A stretch of DNA of 64,000 bases from Omphalotus guepiniiformis (lineage: Eukaryota > Basidiomycota > Agaricomycetes > Agaricales > Omphalotaceae): contig JAQOOI010000070.1 in assembly GCA_028554645.1 (NCBI GenBank), positions 1,860,001 to 1,924,000 of the forward strand, read 5' to 3'. A program made the position numbers and the translations under genes. The notes beneath the pieces were generated by a model. It was given only the letters and a program-made list of their open reading frames with translations, ran no database searches and had not been told where the DNA came from. Within the stretch, counting starts at the first letter, position 1. Each line of letters opens with the position of its first letter. This document shows positions 10,523 to 20,502 of the stretch, one piece after another.

Positions 10523-11068
10523 TTTGCTGAGGTCTTGCAATTGAATTTCATGAGATGATACGAGATATGTCTTTTGGACGGTAAATTACGGAGTTGAATG
10601 TTGTAGAATATGGGTTCAAGTTTGTAAGATGGTATCAAGAGTCTTGGATGAGGAAAAAGCTGTCACTGGTCTACTGCAGAGAAAAGAACCAAGGAAGAGC
10701 GATGAATCGGATGAATCGGATGATATTTAAATATTACCAATGTAATCAAGCTGAGCCAATATACACGCGGCTCGGGTCTGCCGTCAAGGCTTCAAGGCTC
10801 AAGAAATTCCTTTCGGTGACTTCTTTCCTTCCTTCCATGCGCCCAGAACTACCCAGAACTACCCAGAACTCTCCCAATGAAGGAGAAATGCGCATCTGCC
10901 TTGGACGTTATCCAACCTGAGACTCGGTGACTCAGTCGAAGAGTGAACCACAAGGATTCGGACAGACTCCTCGTTTCGCACTGACTTCTGAACAATAGCT
11001 TTAATACTTCTAGCTTTAATATATTTCTTCTACGCCGAAACCAAACCTTTTATTCGACACCGTGGACG
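10523..11068. other. Spacer between P450 copies
   Basis: No gene seen. Contains a short tandem CCCAGAACTA repeat (about 10842-10870) and an AT-rich stretch near 10720-10740. Confidence 0.4.
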
Positions 11069-11240
11069 ATGGCTTCAGCCTTCATCGACTTCACAGTCGA
11101 CTTGGGAGGGACTCTTACATGTGTGAACAAGGTGTGGGCCGTTCTATGCGCCATTGTTATTGTCATTGATTTTTTTTTCGTACTTCGTAGAAAGGGAAGC
11201 TACCTGAGCCTCCTGGTCTAACGGGTGTTATCACTCGCAT
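11069..11240 (+). pseudogene. P450 pseudogene C (first-exon relic)
   Basis: The relic starts MASAFIDFTVDLGG and keeps the membrane-anchor pattern VWAVLCAIVIVIDFFF. It then shifts frame in the Lys/Pro hinge (GGGAAGCTACCTGAGCCTCC) and stops. It ends where another copy of the P450 upstream block begins, mirroring the arrangement of pseudogene B. Confidence 0.7.
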
Positions 11241-11290
11241 TGACGTAACGTTCTCAACCGAAATACTCATTCAGAGCGACGAAGAGCGAC
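11240..11290 (+). promoter_or_regulatory. Conserved P450 upstream block, copy 3 (diverged)
   Basis: Contains TGACGTAACGTTCTCAACCG, ACTCATTCAGAGCGACGAAG and related pieces matching the blocks at 7948 and 8328 with gaps. It lies about 120-170 bp upstream of the start at 11413, similar spacing to copy 2 and its gene. Confidence 0.35.
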
Positions 11291-11412
11291 GACCGCAAGT
11301 TTTTGAGCTTCTCGCCTAATCTCTTTCTGTACCGACTCCTAAACGAGGTGTCTACAAAGCACGAAAATTGCTTTAAAATGTGATTTAACCGCTGTGGACG
11401 AGGTATTCGACA

Positions 11413-13393
11413 ATGGCTTCCTCTTGGGAAGTGACATTGGAGACGGCGGTTACTCGCGTGAACAACCTGTGGGTCGTTCTATGCGCCATTGCCATTGCCC
11501 TATGCTTTTCTCGCATCTCGTGGAATGGGAAACTACCTCCTGGTCCAAAAGGTCTTCCATTTGTTGGTAATCTCTTCCAGGTATCAACTGAGTCATGGAA
11601 GGAGTTCACTCAATGGAAGGGGGAGTTCGGTATGTGGATGTTTCAATGCTACTCATGCCTATTATTCACTTGCAAACAGGGCCTCTCGTATATCTCAACC
11701 TCGCCGGAAAGAATGTGCTCATTCTCAACTCTTCTAAGGCAGCAGCAGACCTTCTTGACCGTCGGGCAGGAATATACTCTGACAGACCTCGTAACATTGT
11801 CGGCTCTGAAATAATGACAAGAAGCTTATTGTTTTCATTCCGACCGTGCGATGATTTGTGAGTGCCGGAGTGTTTTTAATGTAATACACCACTAACTCTC
11901 CTATTTGCAGATGGCGACGGATGCGACGCACAGCTCACGAAGGTCTTCACAAGAATGTCGTGAAGAACTACTACCCTGTTCAGACAACGGAAGCAATTTA
12001 CCTTACTGATGCGATACTCCAAGATGCCAAATCATGGGAGAAGCACCTGTCTCGCGCTGCCGCCTCTGGTATCATGAGTCTCACTTACGACACGCCTCTC
12101 ATCAAAGACGAAAACGAGCCATCAGTGGCGTATATCAATGACTTTGTTGCTCGGTCAACTAGAGCAGCCTTCCCTGGTGCACATTATGTGGAAATGTTCA
12201 CCTGGATGAAGTATCTCCCCTCTGCGATCGCACCTTGGAAGAAGTATGCGGAAGACTGGTATAAGAAGGATGAAGTTATGTTTAAGGGGCTATACAATGA
12301 TGTCCGCCAACGCGTGGTAAGTGATGTAATCACCTTGGAGGCATTGCTGCTGTTAACATTATTTGATAGCTTGCTGGTGACGAAAGGCCAAGTTTTTGTG
12401 CCACAATTTTCAAGGATAAGACACATGAATTTGATGATACTGAGGCTGCGTATCTCGCCGGAATCATGTAGTGAGTATCCGATTATGGTATGATCAGGCA
12501 AACCAAATTCATGCAGTTGTTGTGTATAGCGCAGGAGGGGCCGAAAGTGTGAGATTTTTCTCGTGCTCGTGACTTGCTCAGTGCTAATAATCCCGCATGA
12601 AAGACATCTTCTGTCCTTGCATGGTTCATGCACGCAATGCTTCTCAACCCGCAAGTCCAGAAGAAGGCTCAGGAAGAACTCGATGCCGTCGTTGGTCGTT
12701 CGCGTATGCCATCGTTTGCCGACTATGAACACCTGCGTGAGTCTCTGAACAGCTACTGGCCTGTATCAGGATCACATTTCTCTTTACAGCTTACATCCGC
12801 GGCATCGTCAAAGAGTCATTGCGCTTGGGTCCTGTTCTTCCCCTTGGTGTGCCGCATCGATCTACCGAACACGATTGGTACGAGGGTTACTACATCCCGA
12901 AAGGTACCACAGTCATTGCCAACGTGTGGTCATTGAACCGGGATCCTGACATTTACGGTCCAAATGCGACGAAGTTCGTACCGGAGCGACACATCGTAAA
13001 CGGGAAATCCGCACCGGCAGTGGCAGATACGAAGGACGAATCACATTTCACGTTCGGGTTCGGGCGTCGTATCTGTGTGGGACGACAGGTTGCGAACAAC
13101 GCATTGTTCATTGCTATTGCGTGTATTTTGTGGGCATGTAATATCCTTCCACCGAAGGATGATAATGGGAATGATATTCTCCCAGTCGATGATGACGAAG
13201 TGAATCATGGGCTTGTTGTGTGCGTCGTATTCTCATTCTCATTCTCATTTTGTGTCCCTCCTCTCCTCATAAAGCTGATGTGTTCATCGTTTTCTCTAGA
13301 CGTCCGGTTCCTTTCGACTGTGTGACTATGCCTCGGTTTCCTGAAGTTAGCGCAATTCTTGCGGCGACTAAAGAGGTACATGGGCTTTTTTGA
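11413..13393 (+). CDS. Cytochrome P450 monooxygenase (intact copy 2)
   Basis: Eight exons with the same intron positions as the 8526 gene (11413-11629, 11680-11857, 11911-12316, 12370-12470, 12530-12548, 12604-12736, 12790-13219, 13300-13393) encode 525 residues. It lacks the first six residues of copy 1 and starts MASSWEVTLE. Anchor, PPGPKGLPFVGN hinge, AGGAES-TS, ESLR and FGFGRRICVG are all intact. Differences are scattered; one lies in the ExxR helix, where copy 1 has SLRLRPVAPLG and copy 2 has SLRLGPVLPLG, next to the substrate pocket. The pair is a recent tandem duplicate, possibly with shifted specificity. Confidence 0.92.
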
Positions 13394-14077
13394 TTTGCTC
13401 TTGCAGTGGCATCCCATGGGTGTAATACGAAATTTCTCCCCTTCTATGTTTCTTTTTTCATCTCATACTAGAGGTGTCCTAAACTGTGAAATTGATTATT
13501 GGATCTTCCTCGAGCGCATAGACAAGAAAACGTTAGGCAAAACGATGGGTCGATGTCGGGTGGATGAACGAGGGTACAGCAGTTTCACTCTGAGTTGTTC
13601 CTCATCCCCACTGTAAATGAAGAAGTATGCTGTATACGCCAGCCACCCTTCCCTGGTGCATCTTGTGCCCCTTCGAGTACTCCTTTAGCTCACAGTGCCT
13701 CCGTAAACGCACGGTTCCTCAGCATCAATCTGGTGTCAACGTCAACACGAAGTCAAAGCATATAGTAAGTAAAAGCTATCATCCAACTCTCCGCCGGGAA
13801 CGATCACAAGACTCTGCCCAATCTCGTGCCGTGTCGTTCATGTCGTTCCTCGCCGGCAGCAAGAACACTGGTACTGTGGAAGACTGGAGGGAGGGAACCA
13901 ATTGAGATTGGTAAGTACTGGATACGAGGCGAGCCTGGCTACTACGTGCCGAACGAGTTTCGTGTTCGTGATAACCGACTTTCCGTGTTTTCAATGTTTT
14001 CAATTATGATATTCGTCTACGTCTACGAGAGACTAAGGTTGAGATACGACCTCGACGAACCGGACTGTGAGTAATGT
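13394..14077. other. Spacer downstream of the P450 array
   Basis: No convincing gene. A short ORF (MSFLAGSKNTGTVEDW, near 13841) looks incidental. Nothing else recognised. Confidence 0.35.
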
Positions 14078-14180
14078 AGGGAGGACGGTCTACAGTGGAT
14101 ACTAGGAGGGCAGTAATTATATGAATATCAAAAATGACCATAGGGAGGGCGGTCTACAGTAGATACTAGGAGGGCGGTAA
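14078..14180 (+). repeat. Two 39-bp direct repeats
   Basis: A 39-bp unit (beginning AGGGAGGACGGTCTACAGT, ending GGAGGGCAGTAA) occurs at 14078-14116 and 14142-14180 with three substitutions, separated by 25 bp of AT-rich DNA. Purpose unknown; it may be decayed element DNA or upstream regulatory DNA of the gene at 14520. Confidence 0.75.
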
Positions 14181-14259
14181 GTTGGAAACAAATGGCAAAT
14201 TACGTGAATATCAAGCATGGGTTCAAGGTGGATGTGGGTTAGTGAGGCAGTCAGGCTCG

Positions 14260-14434
14260 CTACTTTCCGCGCTCTACTTTCCGCGTTTCTACTTTCCGCT
14301 TTGCATTTTCAGCTTTCTACATTCCGCGTTCTACATTCCGCGTTGTACATTCCACGTCCTACTTTCCTACTTTCCGCTTTCTACTTTCCGCTTTCGACGT
14401 TCCGCCTTTCTACTTTCCGCGTTCTACTTTCCGT
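14260..14434 (+). repeat. Pyrimidine-rich minisatellite TTCTACTTTCCGC
   Basis: About a dozen imperfect 11-14-bp units of the form (T)CTACTTTCCGC(G/T) run head to tail, strongly pyrimidine-biased on the plus strand. The array ends 15 bp before a TATA-like box and about 85 bp before the start codon of the next gene. It sits where a promoter array would, although it could be a neutral minisatellite. Confidence 0.8.
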
Positions 14435-14449
14435 GTCGGAAGGAATACA

Positions 14450-14457
14450 TATAAAAA
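14450..14457 (+). promoter_or_regulatory. TATA-like box of the 14520 gene
   Basis: TATAAAAA lies 63-70 bp upstream of the proposed ATG at 14520, in a pyrimidine-rich leader that ends in CTCCAAG before ATG. The spacing suits a TATA box with a short leader. Confidence 0.5.
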
Positions 14458-14519
14458 CCCTGATTTCTTCCCACCCACTTCAACCTCAAGTTACCTCTTA
14501 ACCGCCACTGAACTCCAAG

Positions 14520-15365
14520 ATGCTGCAGCCAGCCGCGGTACGCACTACCTACCTCCCCTAGGAGCTCATTTTTCTAACCCACCCTGTTAGGTAAGAAGAA
14601 GTCTGAGTCAGTTCTCTCTAAACGGTCGCACAGCGTTGCTTTTCTAGACGATACGGTATACCAGGTCCATGAGGTGAAATATTTCAAGTATACCTTGCGT
14701 GCGGGAATCTCTTGTTAACTAAAGATTTTTAGCAACAGCCTCGATCTGGCTCCCAAACCTCCAGAACAAATCTTTCTCGCAATGACAATGACAACCTTGA
14801 GTCATCGTCGTCGTCGCCGGCTACCAACCTCGGACTCGGACCTGACAGCGACGCAGAACTTCGCGCGGGCGCTGAGGTGCAGAAGCCCATAGTCGCATAC
14901 GGGTTGAAAGTCCTCGAGCTATATAAGCTAGCCGATAAAATGAAGACCCTGGCATTGCATTCGTTAAAATTGAACAAGGCTCGAGAGGACATCACGAAGG
15001 AGATGGACGACCTTGGGAATAAGCTTCGACTCTGCAGACAATTCCTCGAAGAATCTTCTAAAGAGTTGGAAGCTGATAAGCAGGCTATGATTCGAAACTT
15101 TGGGGAGGGGGGTGCAGCTCGTATTATAGATATGATACGTCAGCGAGAGCAAGAGATCCAGTCCAACTTGAACCACCACAGGAATGGGAGTCACCGTGAC
15201 AAAGCGATATTGAACACAGATGTTGCCAAGTTGATTGAGTTGATTCAAGGCCGAGAGGTGAGTTTGAGTTACGAATCGATCTATTCCAGCGAGTTTTGCG
15301 TTTACGATGATTGAATCTGGTTATTACAGAGACCTAGCGTATCTCCGAGCCCCCGTGTGGTTTGA
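14520..15365 (+). CDS. Hypothetical protein with coiled-coil segments
   Basis: The supported part is exon 14734-15257 followed by an intron (15258-15329) and a terminal exon ending at 15365 (RPSVSPSPRVV). The main exon opens with a Ser/Asn-rich region and continues as helical, charged heptads (LKVLELYKLADKMKTLALHSLKLNKAREDI, then RQREQEIQSNL). The start is less sure. ATG 14520 encodes MLQPAA up to a GT at 14538, and direct splicing to 14734 keeps frame, but that intron would be 196 nt, unusually long here. I do not recognise the family. Expression seems likely given the TATA box and leader. Confidence 0.5.
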
Positions 15366-16115
15366 GTTTTGTACCGTCCGCCGCGGCGCCGCCTGGGGTT
15401 CTGCAGCCCCCATTTTGTTAGTCGCTTGTTGCTAAAACATCTTGTAATTACCTTCGTAGGATGTTTCCAAATGTTCGTAATCGTATTATTGGTCTGGCAG
15501 GTGCAAAGAGTCCCACTTGGGGAGGGGCAACCTTGAACCGTGGGTGCCCTCCTGGAAAAGACTGCTGATGACAAATCACTTCCTCCAATAATTCGCGGGC
15601 AAGTAAGGAGATGCAACGCCTTCCTTTGTACGATAGAATCTGAATTGCTATTTCTTTTTTTGACCACAGAGTGTCACCAAATGTAAAAGAATAAGCCTCG
15701 AAGGCTGGAAGGAAGTGTACTGTGTAAGGAGTCGAAAGTGAGGAAATAGCGTCGCCGCCAACAACAGGAGATCTAGACCTGACAAAAGTTCCCACAATAC
15801 CCACCTTCCTTCTTTCTTCTGCCAACCCTACACTCCGTAAACTGCTTTTAGCGGCCTTTGAGGATTGTGTAGTCTCGTAGAGTCTCGCTCGTTCTTAACA
15901 GATCTCTATATTTCTTTATGTGGATATTACAAGGCCGCCCGCTGTCCGCTTGCCATCCATGCTCAGCGGCATCAGCAATATGATGAGCAAGCAGTGTATC
16001 GCGGTACGTAAACAAGTGAGTCTGTTATTCTACGCTGAAAGCAATAGTTTTAGTATAAGAGCCTTTCCAGCAGTGAACGCTATGAGGTTAATCAATTCAA
16101 GGGGATTTTTTATTC
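15366..16115. other. Intergenic DNA between coiled-coil and GMC genes
   Basis: The minus strand has one long open stretch (about 15448-15870) without a convincing ATG or protein family, so I do not call it a gene. The rest should hold the 3' end of the previous gene and the promoter of the GMC gene. Confidence 0.4.
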
Positions 16116-18610
16116 ATGACTCCGGAAGTTTTCGCATCAACAAAGTTCGACGTCGTTATCGTGGGCGGAGGGACCGCGGGCCTTGTGCTCGCGAATAGAC
16201 TTACCGACCCCAAACATTCACCCCCGCTCCATGTTGGTGTCATTGATGCTGGACATTACAGTCCCTCCGGCGACCCCGCCATCGATATTCCATATGGTGC
16301 CAATACCTATACGCAAGATCCGAATGCGTTCACCATCGGAAATCCGAAATACGACTGGCTTCTCAAGAGTGAACCGCAGCCTTCATTGGATGGAAATGTG
16401 ATTTGGTATTTCCGGTACGAGCTCATTGTTTCCTTCAAATTTTCCTGTAATTAACGCCTATTCATTCAAGCGGGAAAGTCTTGGGAGGTTCATCCGCACT
16501 GCACGCTAATGCGTGGCAGCGTTCGGCCAAATATGATTACGATGCATGGGGCAATGCGTTTGGGAACGGTGATGGCTGGACTTGGGATGGCCTCTTGCCC
16601 TATTTCGCTCGTTCGGAAACTTGGACCCCTCCACCATCAGGTGAAGATGCTCTGGTGGCTCCTGGTACTAGCGCGCATCATTCATCTTTGGCTTCGGTGC
16701 ATGGGAAGGACGGAGCGCTTTCTATCAGTTACAACAGCCATTTGTCCGATGTGGACAGACCCCTAACTCAGGCGATGGTCAATCTCGGTTTTCCGCTGAA
16801 CGATAATCCGGACGACGGCGATATCGAGTATCTTCCTCGAGATGGTATTCCCCGTACTGTAAATCCGAAGGAGGGAACACGTAGTTATGCCACGAGTGCT
16901 TACTATACTCCCGAGGTGCAATCGAGGAAGAATTTGTCTGTCATCACGGGCGCTGTTGTGAGTCGTATCGTATGGGATAAATCGAACGGGGATGGGAAGG
17001 GAATAAGAGCGAGTGGGGTTGAGTTTGTCGTGGACGGGAAGAAGTATGTGGTGAATGTTGGAAAGGAGGTCATACTCTCTGCAGGTCAGTAAACTTCAGC
17101 TCCCGGCGGTGGCTCCCGGCGGTGATTCCTGTTCGGCTGACTGGGTATTGTGAATCAGGGTCTTTGAAGTCACCGCAGATCCTGGAGCTCTCAGGTGTCG
17201 GAAACGCGACTTTACTCGAGAAACTTGGCATTCCTGTTACTCTCAACCTGCCGCAAGTCGGGGAGAATTTGATGGATCACCCTGTGAATATCTCCGATTT
17301 CAAGGTCAAAGATGGTGTAGAGACTTTAGGTGTGTAGTATTGTGCGACTTCCGACTATGGCACCGCTAATCCATTTCGTATAGATACATTGACCTTCAAC
17401 GACAGCTTCAGAGAAAAACAGAAGGAACTATAGTAAGGCTACTATCTCCTCTCCACGCACCAAAAGATGTTCATGCAACTCCTAGCGACACGAAACATAT
17501 CGGGGCGTTCACGTACACACCGCGAATCACAGGCGCCTTCCCGTTACAAGAAATCATCTCGTCGGAGAAGTATCAACAAATGCGTTCAGAGCTTGATAGC
17601 ACGTTGAACGATTTGAACTTGACGCCCCTTCAAAAGGCGCAATACACGGTACTCAAGAAATGGATTGATGGAGGCAAACTTGGGCTAGTAACGCCCGCCA
17701 TGGTACCGAGAGGCGGTATGATCAGCACGATGGAACCGAACTCTGCGTATTTCAGTGTCATTGTTTTCCAAGGGGTAAGATTGATTTCTTGAGAGAAGAT
17801 GACGCATTTACGTTCATTCTTCAATAGCATGGTTTCTCTCGAGGATCAGTGGTAAGTCGCGTCTTGAAAATACGATTGGGTTTTTGCGTATATTGAGGAA
17901 TGCATTAGCATATCAACAGTACGGATCCTGATGCCTCACCTATCATCAATCCCGAGTTTTTGTCGTTGAAGTGGGGTGAGATCTCTATCTAACCACTCCG
18001 CTCGCGGTTGTACTAATACGGGGCGTAAAGATCTCGATGTCCAGATTCTTGCAAATCAATTTGTTCGAAAATGGGTTCAGACGGAGCCTGCGGCTAGCTT
18101 AGTCGCTGAATTGCACACACCATCTGCAGATGTTCAGGATAGGGATCAGTGGGCGACATTTGTAAAGAGCAAGCTTGTGGTGAGTAGAGTTTTGAGTGTC
18201 CGGAGTCGTGAATATTGACAACGTTTGTAGTCTATGTCTCATCCCATGGGTTCGTATTCGTGTTATCTTGTATGATTCATACTGAAGGTTGTTTATAGGT
18301 ACTACTGCGATGGCGTCTGAAAGTCTCGGAGGTAAGAGTGTAAGTTCTAATGGTTGTGTTTTTCGTTGACCTTGCCCCCCAGGAGTCGTGGATAATCGCC
18401 TCAAGGTATACGGGCTCGAGAATGTTCGAGTGGTTGATGCAGGGATTATTCCCATGACTTTGAGTACGCCTATACAGCCTGCTGTGTACGCGTTAGCAGA
18501 GAAGGTGCGTTCATCAAAATTTCCATAATCTCCCACTGACTGACGGTTCTTTTTCAAAGGGGGCGGATTTAATTTTGGAAGATTTGGGCTCTGGCAAGTC
18601 CGCCGCTTAG
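16116..18610 (+). CDS. GMC-family FAD oxidoreductase (copy 1)
   Basis: Twelve exons, including 24-, 19- and 33-nt ones, close in frame to 628 residues (for example 16116-16414, 16471-17084, 17159-17329, 17486-17774, 18383-18504, 18560-18610). FAD Rossmann motif [18 protein letters not shown] is near residues 12-29, GMC signature 1 is [13 protein letters not shown], and signature 2 is [14 protein letters not shown]. The C-terminal catalytic His is in SHPMGTTAM. The second catalytic His/Asn position, usually xHTQxPIY-like, reads TPIQPAVY. No signal peptide is seen although the paralogue at 59554 has one; an extra upstream exon is possible. Likely oxidises an alcohol or sugar; the substrate is unknown. 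Confidence 0.9.
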
Positions 18611-18693
18611 GCTTAAACTACTGCTCGTGAAGTGATTACATATGTACTTTTATTGTTACAGAACAAGTGATCTCCAATTCTCGTAAATATCCA

Positions 18694-19958
18694 ATGCGTA
18701 CACTTGGACCCAACGGGCCCGCTGTCAGTGCTATTGGCTACGGTACAATGGGTGAGTAACAAAATGCAAATCAAATTGAGCTAATACATAGCTGAATTGA
18801 TTACAGGCATCGGTGCTTGGTACGGCGAACCAAAAAGTGAAACGGAAGCTCTGGAGCTCATCGACAGTGCCCTTGCCGCTGGACATACCCTGATCGACAC
18901 ATCTGATTGTTATGGTACAGCCGAGGCCATGGTCGGTAAATGGCTCGCCAAGAATCCCTCCCGAAGATCGGAAATTTTCCTCTGTACAAAGTTCGGCGCA
19001 TGCAATTTCGTTAGATCCCTCGTAGACGACTTCGTTCCAGAATCAGACCCGGGGTATATCAAGGTCGCGTTGTATCGCTCGCTGTACATGCTCAAGACGG
19101 ATTATATCGATTTGTACTACCAGCATCGCGTGGACCCACATGTGCCTATTGAAGTTGTCATGGAGGCTCTGAGGGAACCACTCGAAAGGGGTATTGTGAG
19201 ATATATTGGTCTTTCGGAGTGTAGTGCGGATACTTTGCGGAGAGCTAAAGCTGTGAAGGGAGTTGGTGAGAAGATTGTTGCTATTCAAGTAGAGTTTAGT
19301 CCGTTTTCTTTGGATATTGAGAAGAATGAATTGGCTGCGACTGCGAGGGAGCTTGGAGTCGCTATCGTTACCTATGCTCCTCTAGGTCGCGGTCTTTTCA
19401 GCGGAAGGTGAGTTTTTGGAGTCTTTGCCCTTTGGGGAGAAAGCGTGTGTGTGATTTCTGATTTCTGATTTCTTGTTCCGATCTACCTCTTTCTAGATAT
19501 CGCTCTCGAGCTGATTTCGCTGAAGGTGATTGTCGGTTATTCCTACCACGATGGACCGAGGAGAATTTCCCTAGAAATTTGATCCTTGTTGATCAAATGA
19601 AAGCGATTGCGGATAGACTGAATGTGTCTGTCAGTCAACTTACGCTTGCGTGGATTCTTGCTCAAGATCCATATTGTGAGTTCATTCATTTAATGTTGTT
19701 TCCATGCATGCCCCAATAGGCTGAACTCGTTTAATGCATTCAGGGATCCCGATTCCTGGTGGTATGACTGTCGAACACATCAAAGAAAATGCAGGGGGCG
19801 CTCTTCTTTCGCTTTCGGATGAAGATGTCAAGCTTATTCGTGAACTTGTGGAGAAAGCGGATAATGGTGGGGAGAGGTACCCGGTTGAGTTGTTGGGCAC
19901 GCTCTATGCGGATAGTCTGCCGTTAGATAAATGGACAGGAAGGAAGGACCTTGATTGA
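18694..19958 (+). CDS. Aldo/keto reductase
   Basis: Four exons (18694-18751, 18807-19407, 19497-19675, 19744-19958) give 350 residues in frame. The catalytic tetrad is visible: Asp and Tyr in LIDTSDCYGTAE, Lys in FLCTKFG, His in YYQHRVDP. AKR signatures GIVRYIGLSE and YAPLGRG follow. It should reduce a carbonyl with NADPH in the cytosol and resembles the YakC/pyridoxal-reductase branch, an inference from the overall pattern. The start lies only 83 bp after the stop of the GMC gene on the same strand, which hints at co-regulation in oxidation/reduction of one substrate. Confidence 0.92.
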
Positions 19959-20052
19959 TAGTTTGTGTGCATTTTTGTATTGATACTATAGAGGAGAAAT
20001 CCAACTAAAAGTTACATGGATAATGGGGCGAATCTTATGCGTTCTGGGGCGG

Positions 20053-20502
20053 ATGAAACGAGGACCCCTGATTATGGGAGGGCATGTCTGATCCAAAATC
20101 GGTCGATTAGCGTGTTTTTGTCCGAACCGATTTCTTGACATTGGCTGAAGTTTTTGTCCGAACTGGGATGTGGCCTCGGCTACTGGGCTCATTTTTGTCC
20201 GAACCATGAGTTGGAACTAAATTTCTGCAAAAAAAATTGATCTATGATCTTCAAACATCGCCCGGACAATTTCTACTCTGTGGAATGGACTTTACGGTTC
20301 GAGGCCACCAGCTCTATTGGGCCCTTCACAGTTGTTCACTGGTGTTCTTGATGCCAATTTCTGTCCGAACCCGACCATTTGGGTTCCGCCTACGGCGGAG
20401 TTTCTGTCCGAACTGGACTCAGGGATTTTCTCATTTTAGCCCTATTTTTTGTCCGAACTAGGATAAGTCATACCCTCCCATAATCAGGGGTCCTATGAAA
20501 CG
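20053..20502. mobile_element. hAT-like MITE, 434 bp with 8-bp target duplication
   Basis: Perfect 22-bp inverted ends (AGGACCCCTGATTATGG... at 20061-20082 and its complement at 20473-20494) are flanked by an exact 8-bp duplication ATGAAACG (20053-20060 and 20495-20502). The inverted similarity continues imperfectly for about 12 bp more. Six copies of TTT(T/C)TGTCCGAAC sit near the ends, three on each side (20115, 20151, 20192; 20358, 20401, 20446), all in the same orientation. An 8-bp duplication and subterminal motifs are hallmarks of hAT elements. No transposase is encoded, so it is non-autonomous. Confidence 0.92.

Noticed and set aside
15448..15870. Long minus-strand open frame with RRKVGIVGTF, resembling the start of ribosomal protein eL43
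   Set aside because: The similarity ends after about ten residues, the zinc-binding cysteines are absent and there is no ATG; probably chance.
7000..20000. Idea that the P450/GMC/AKR block is a complete biosynthetic cluster
   Set aside because: No core synthase gene, regulator or exporter within this block; kept only as a hypothesis for the wider neighbourhood.
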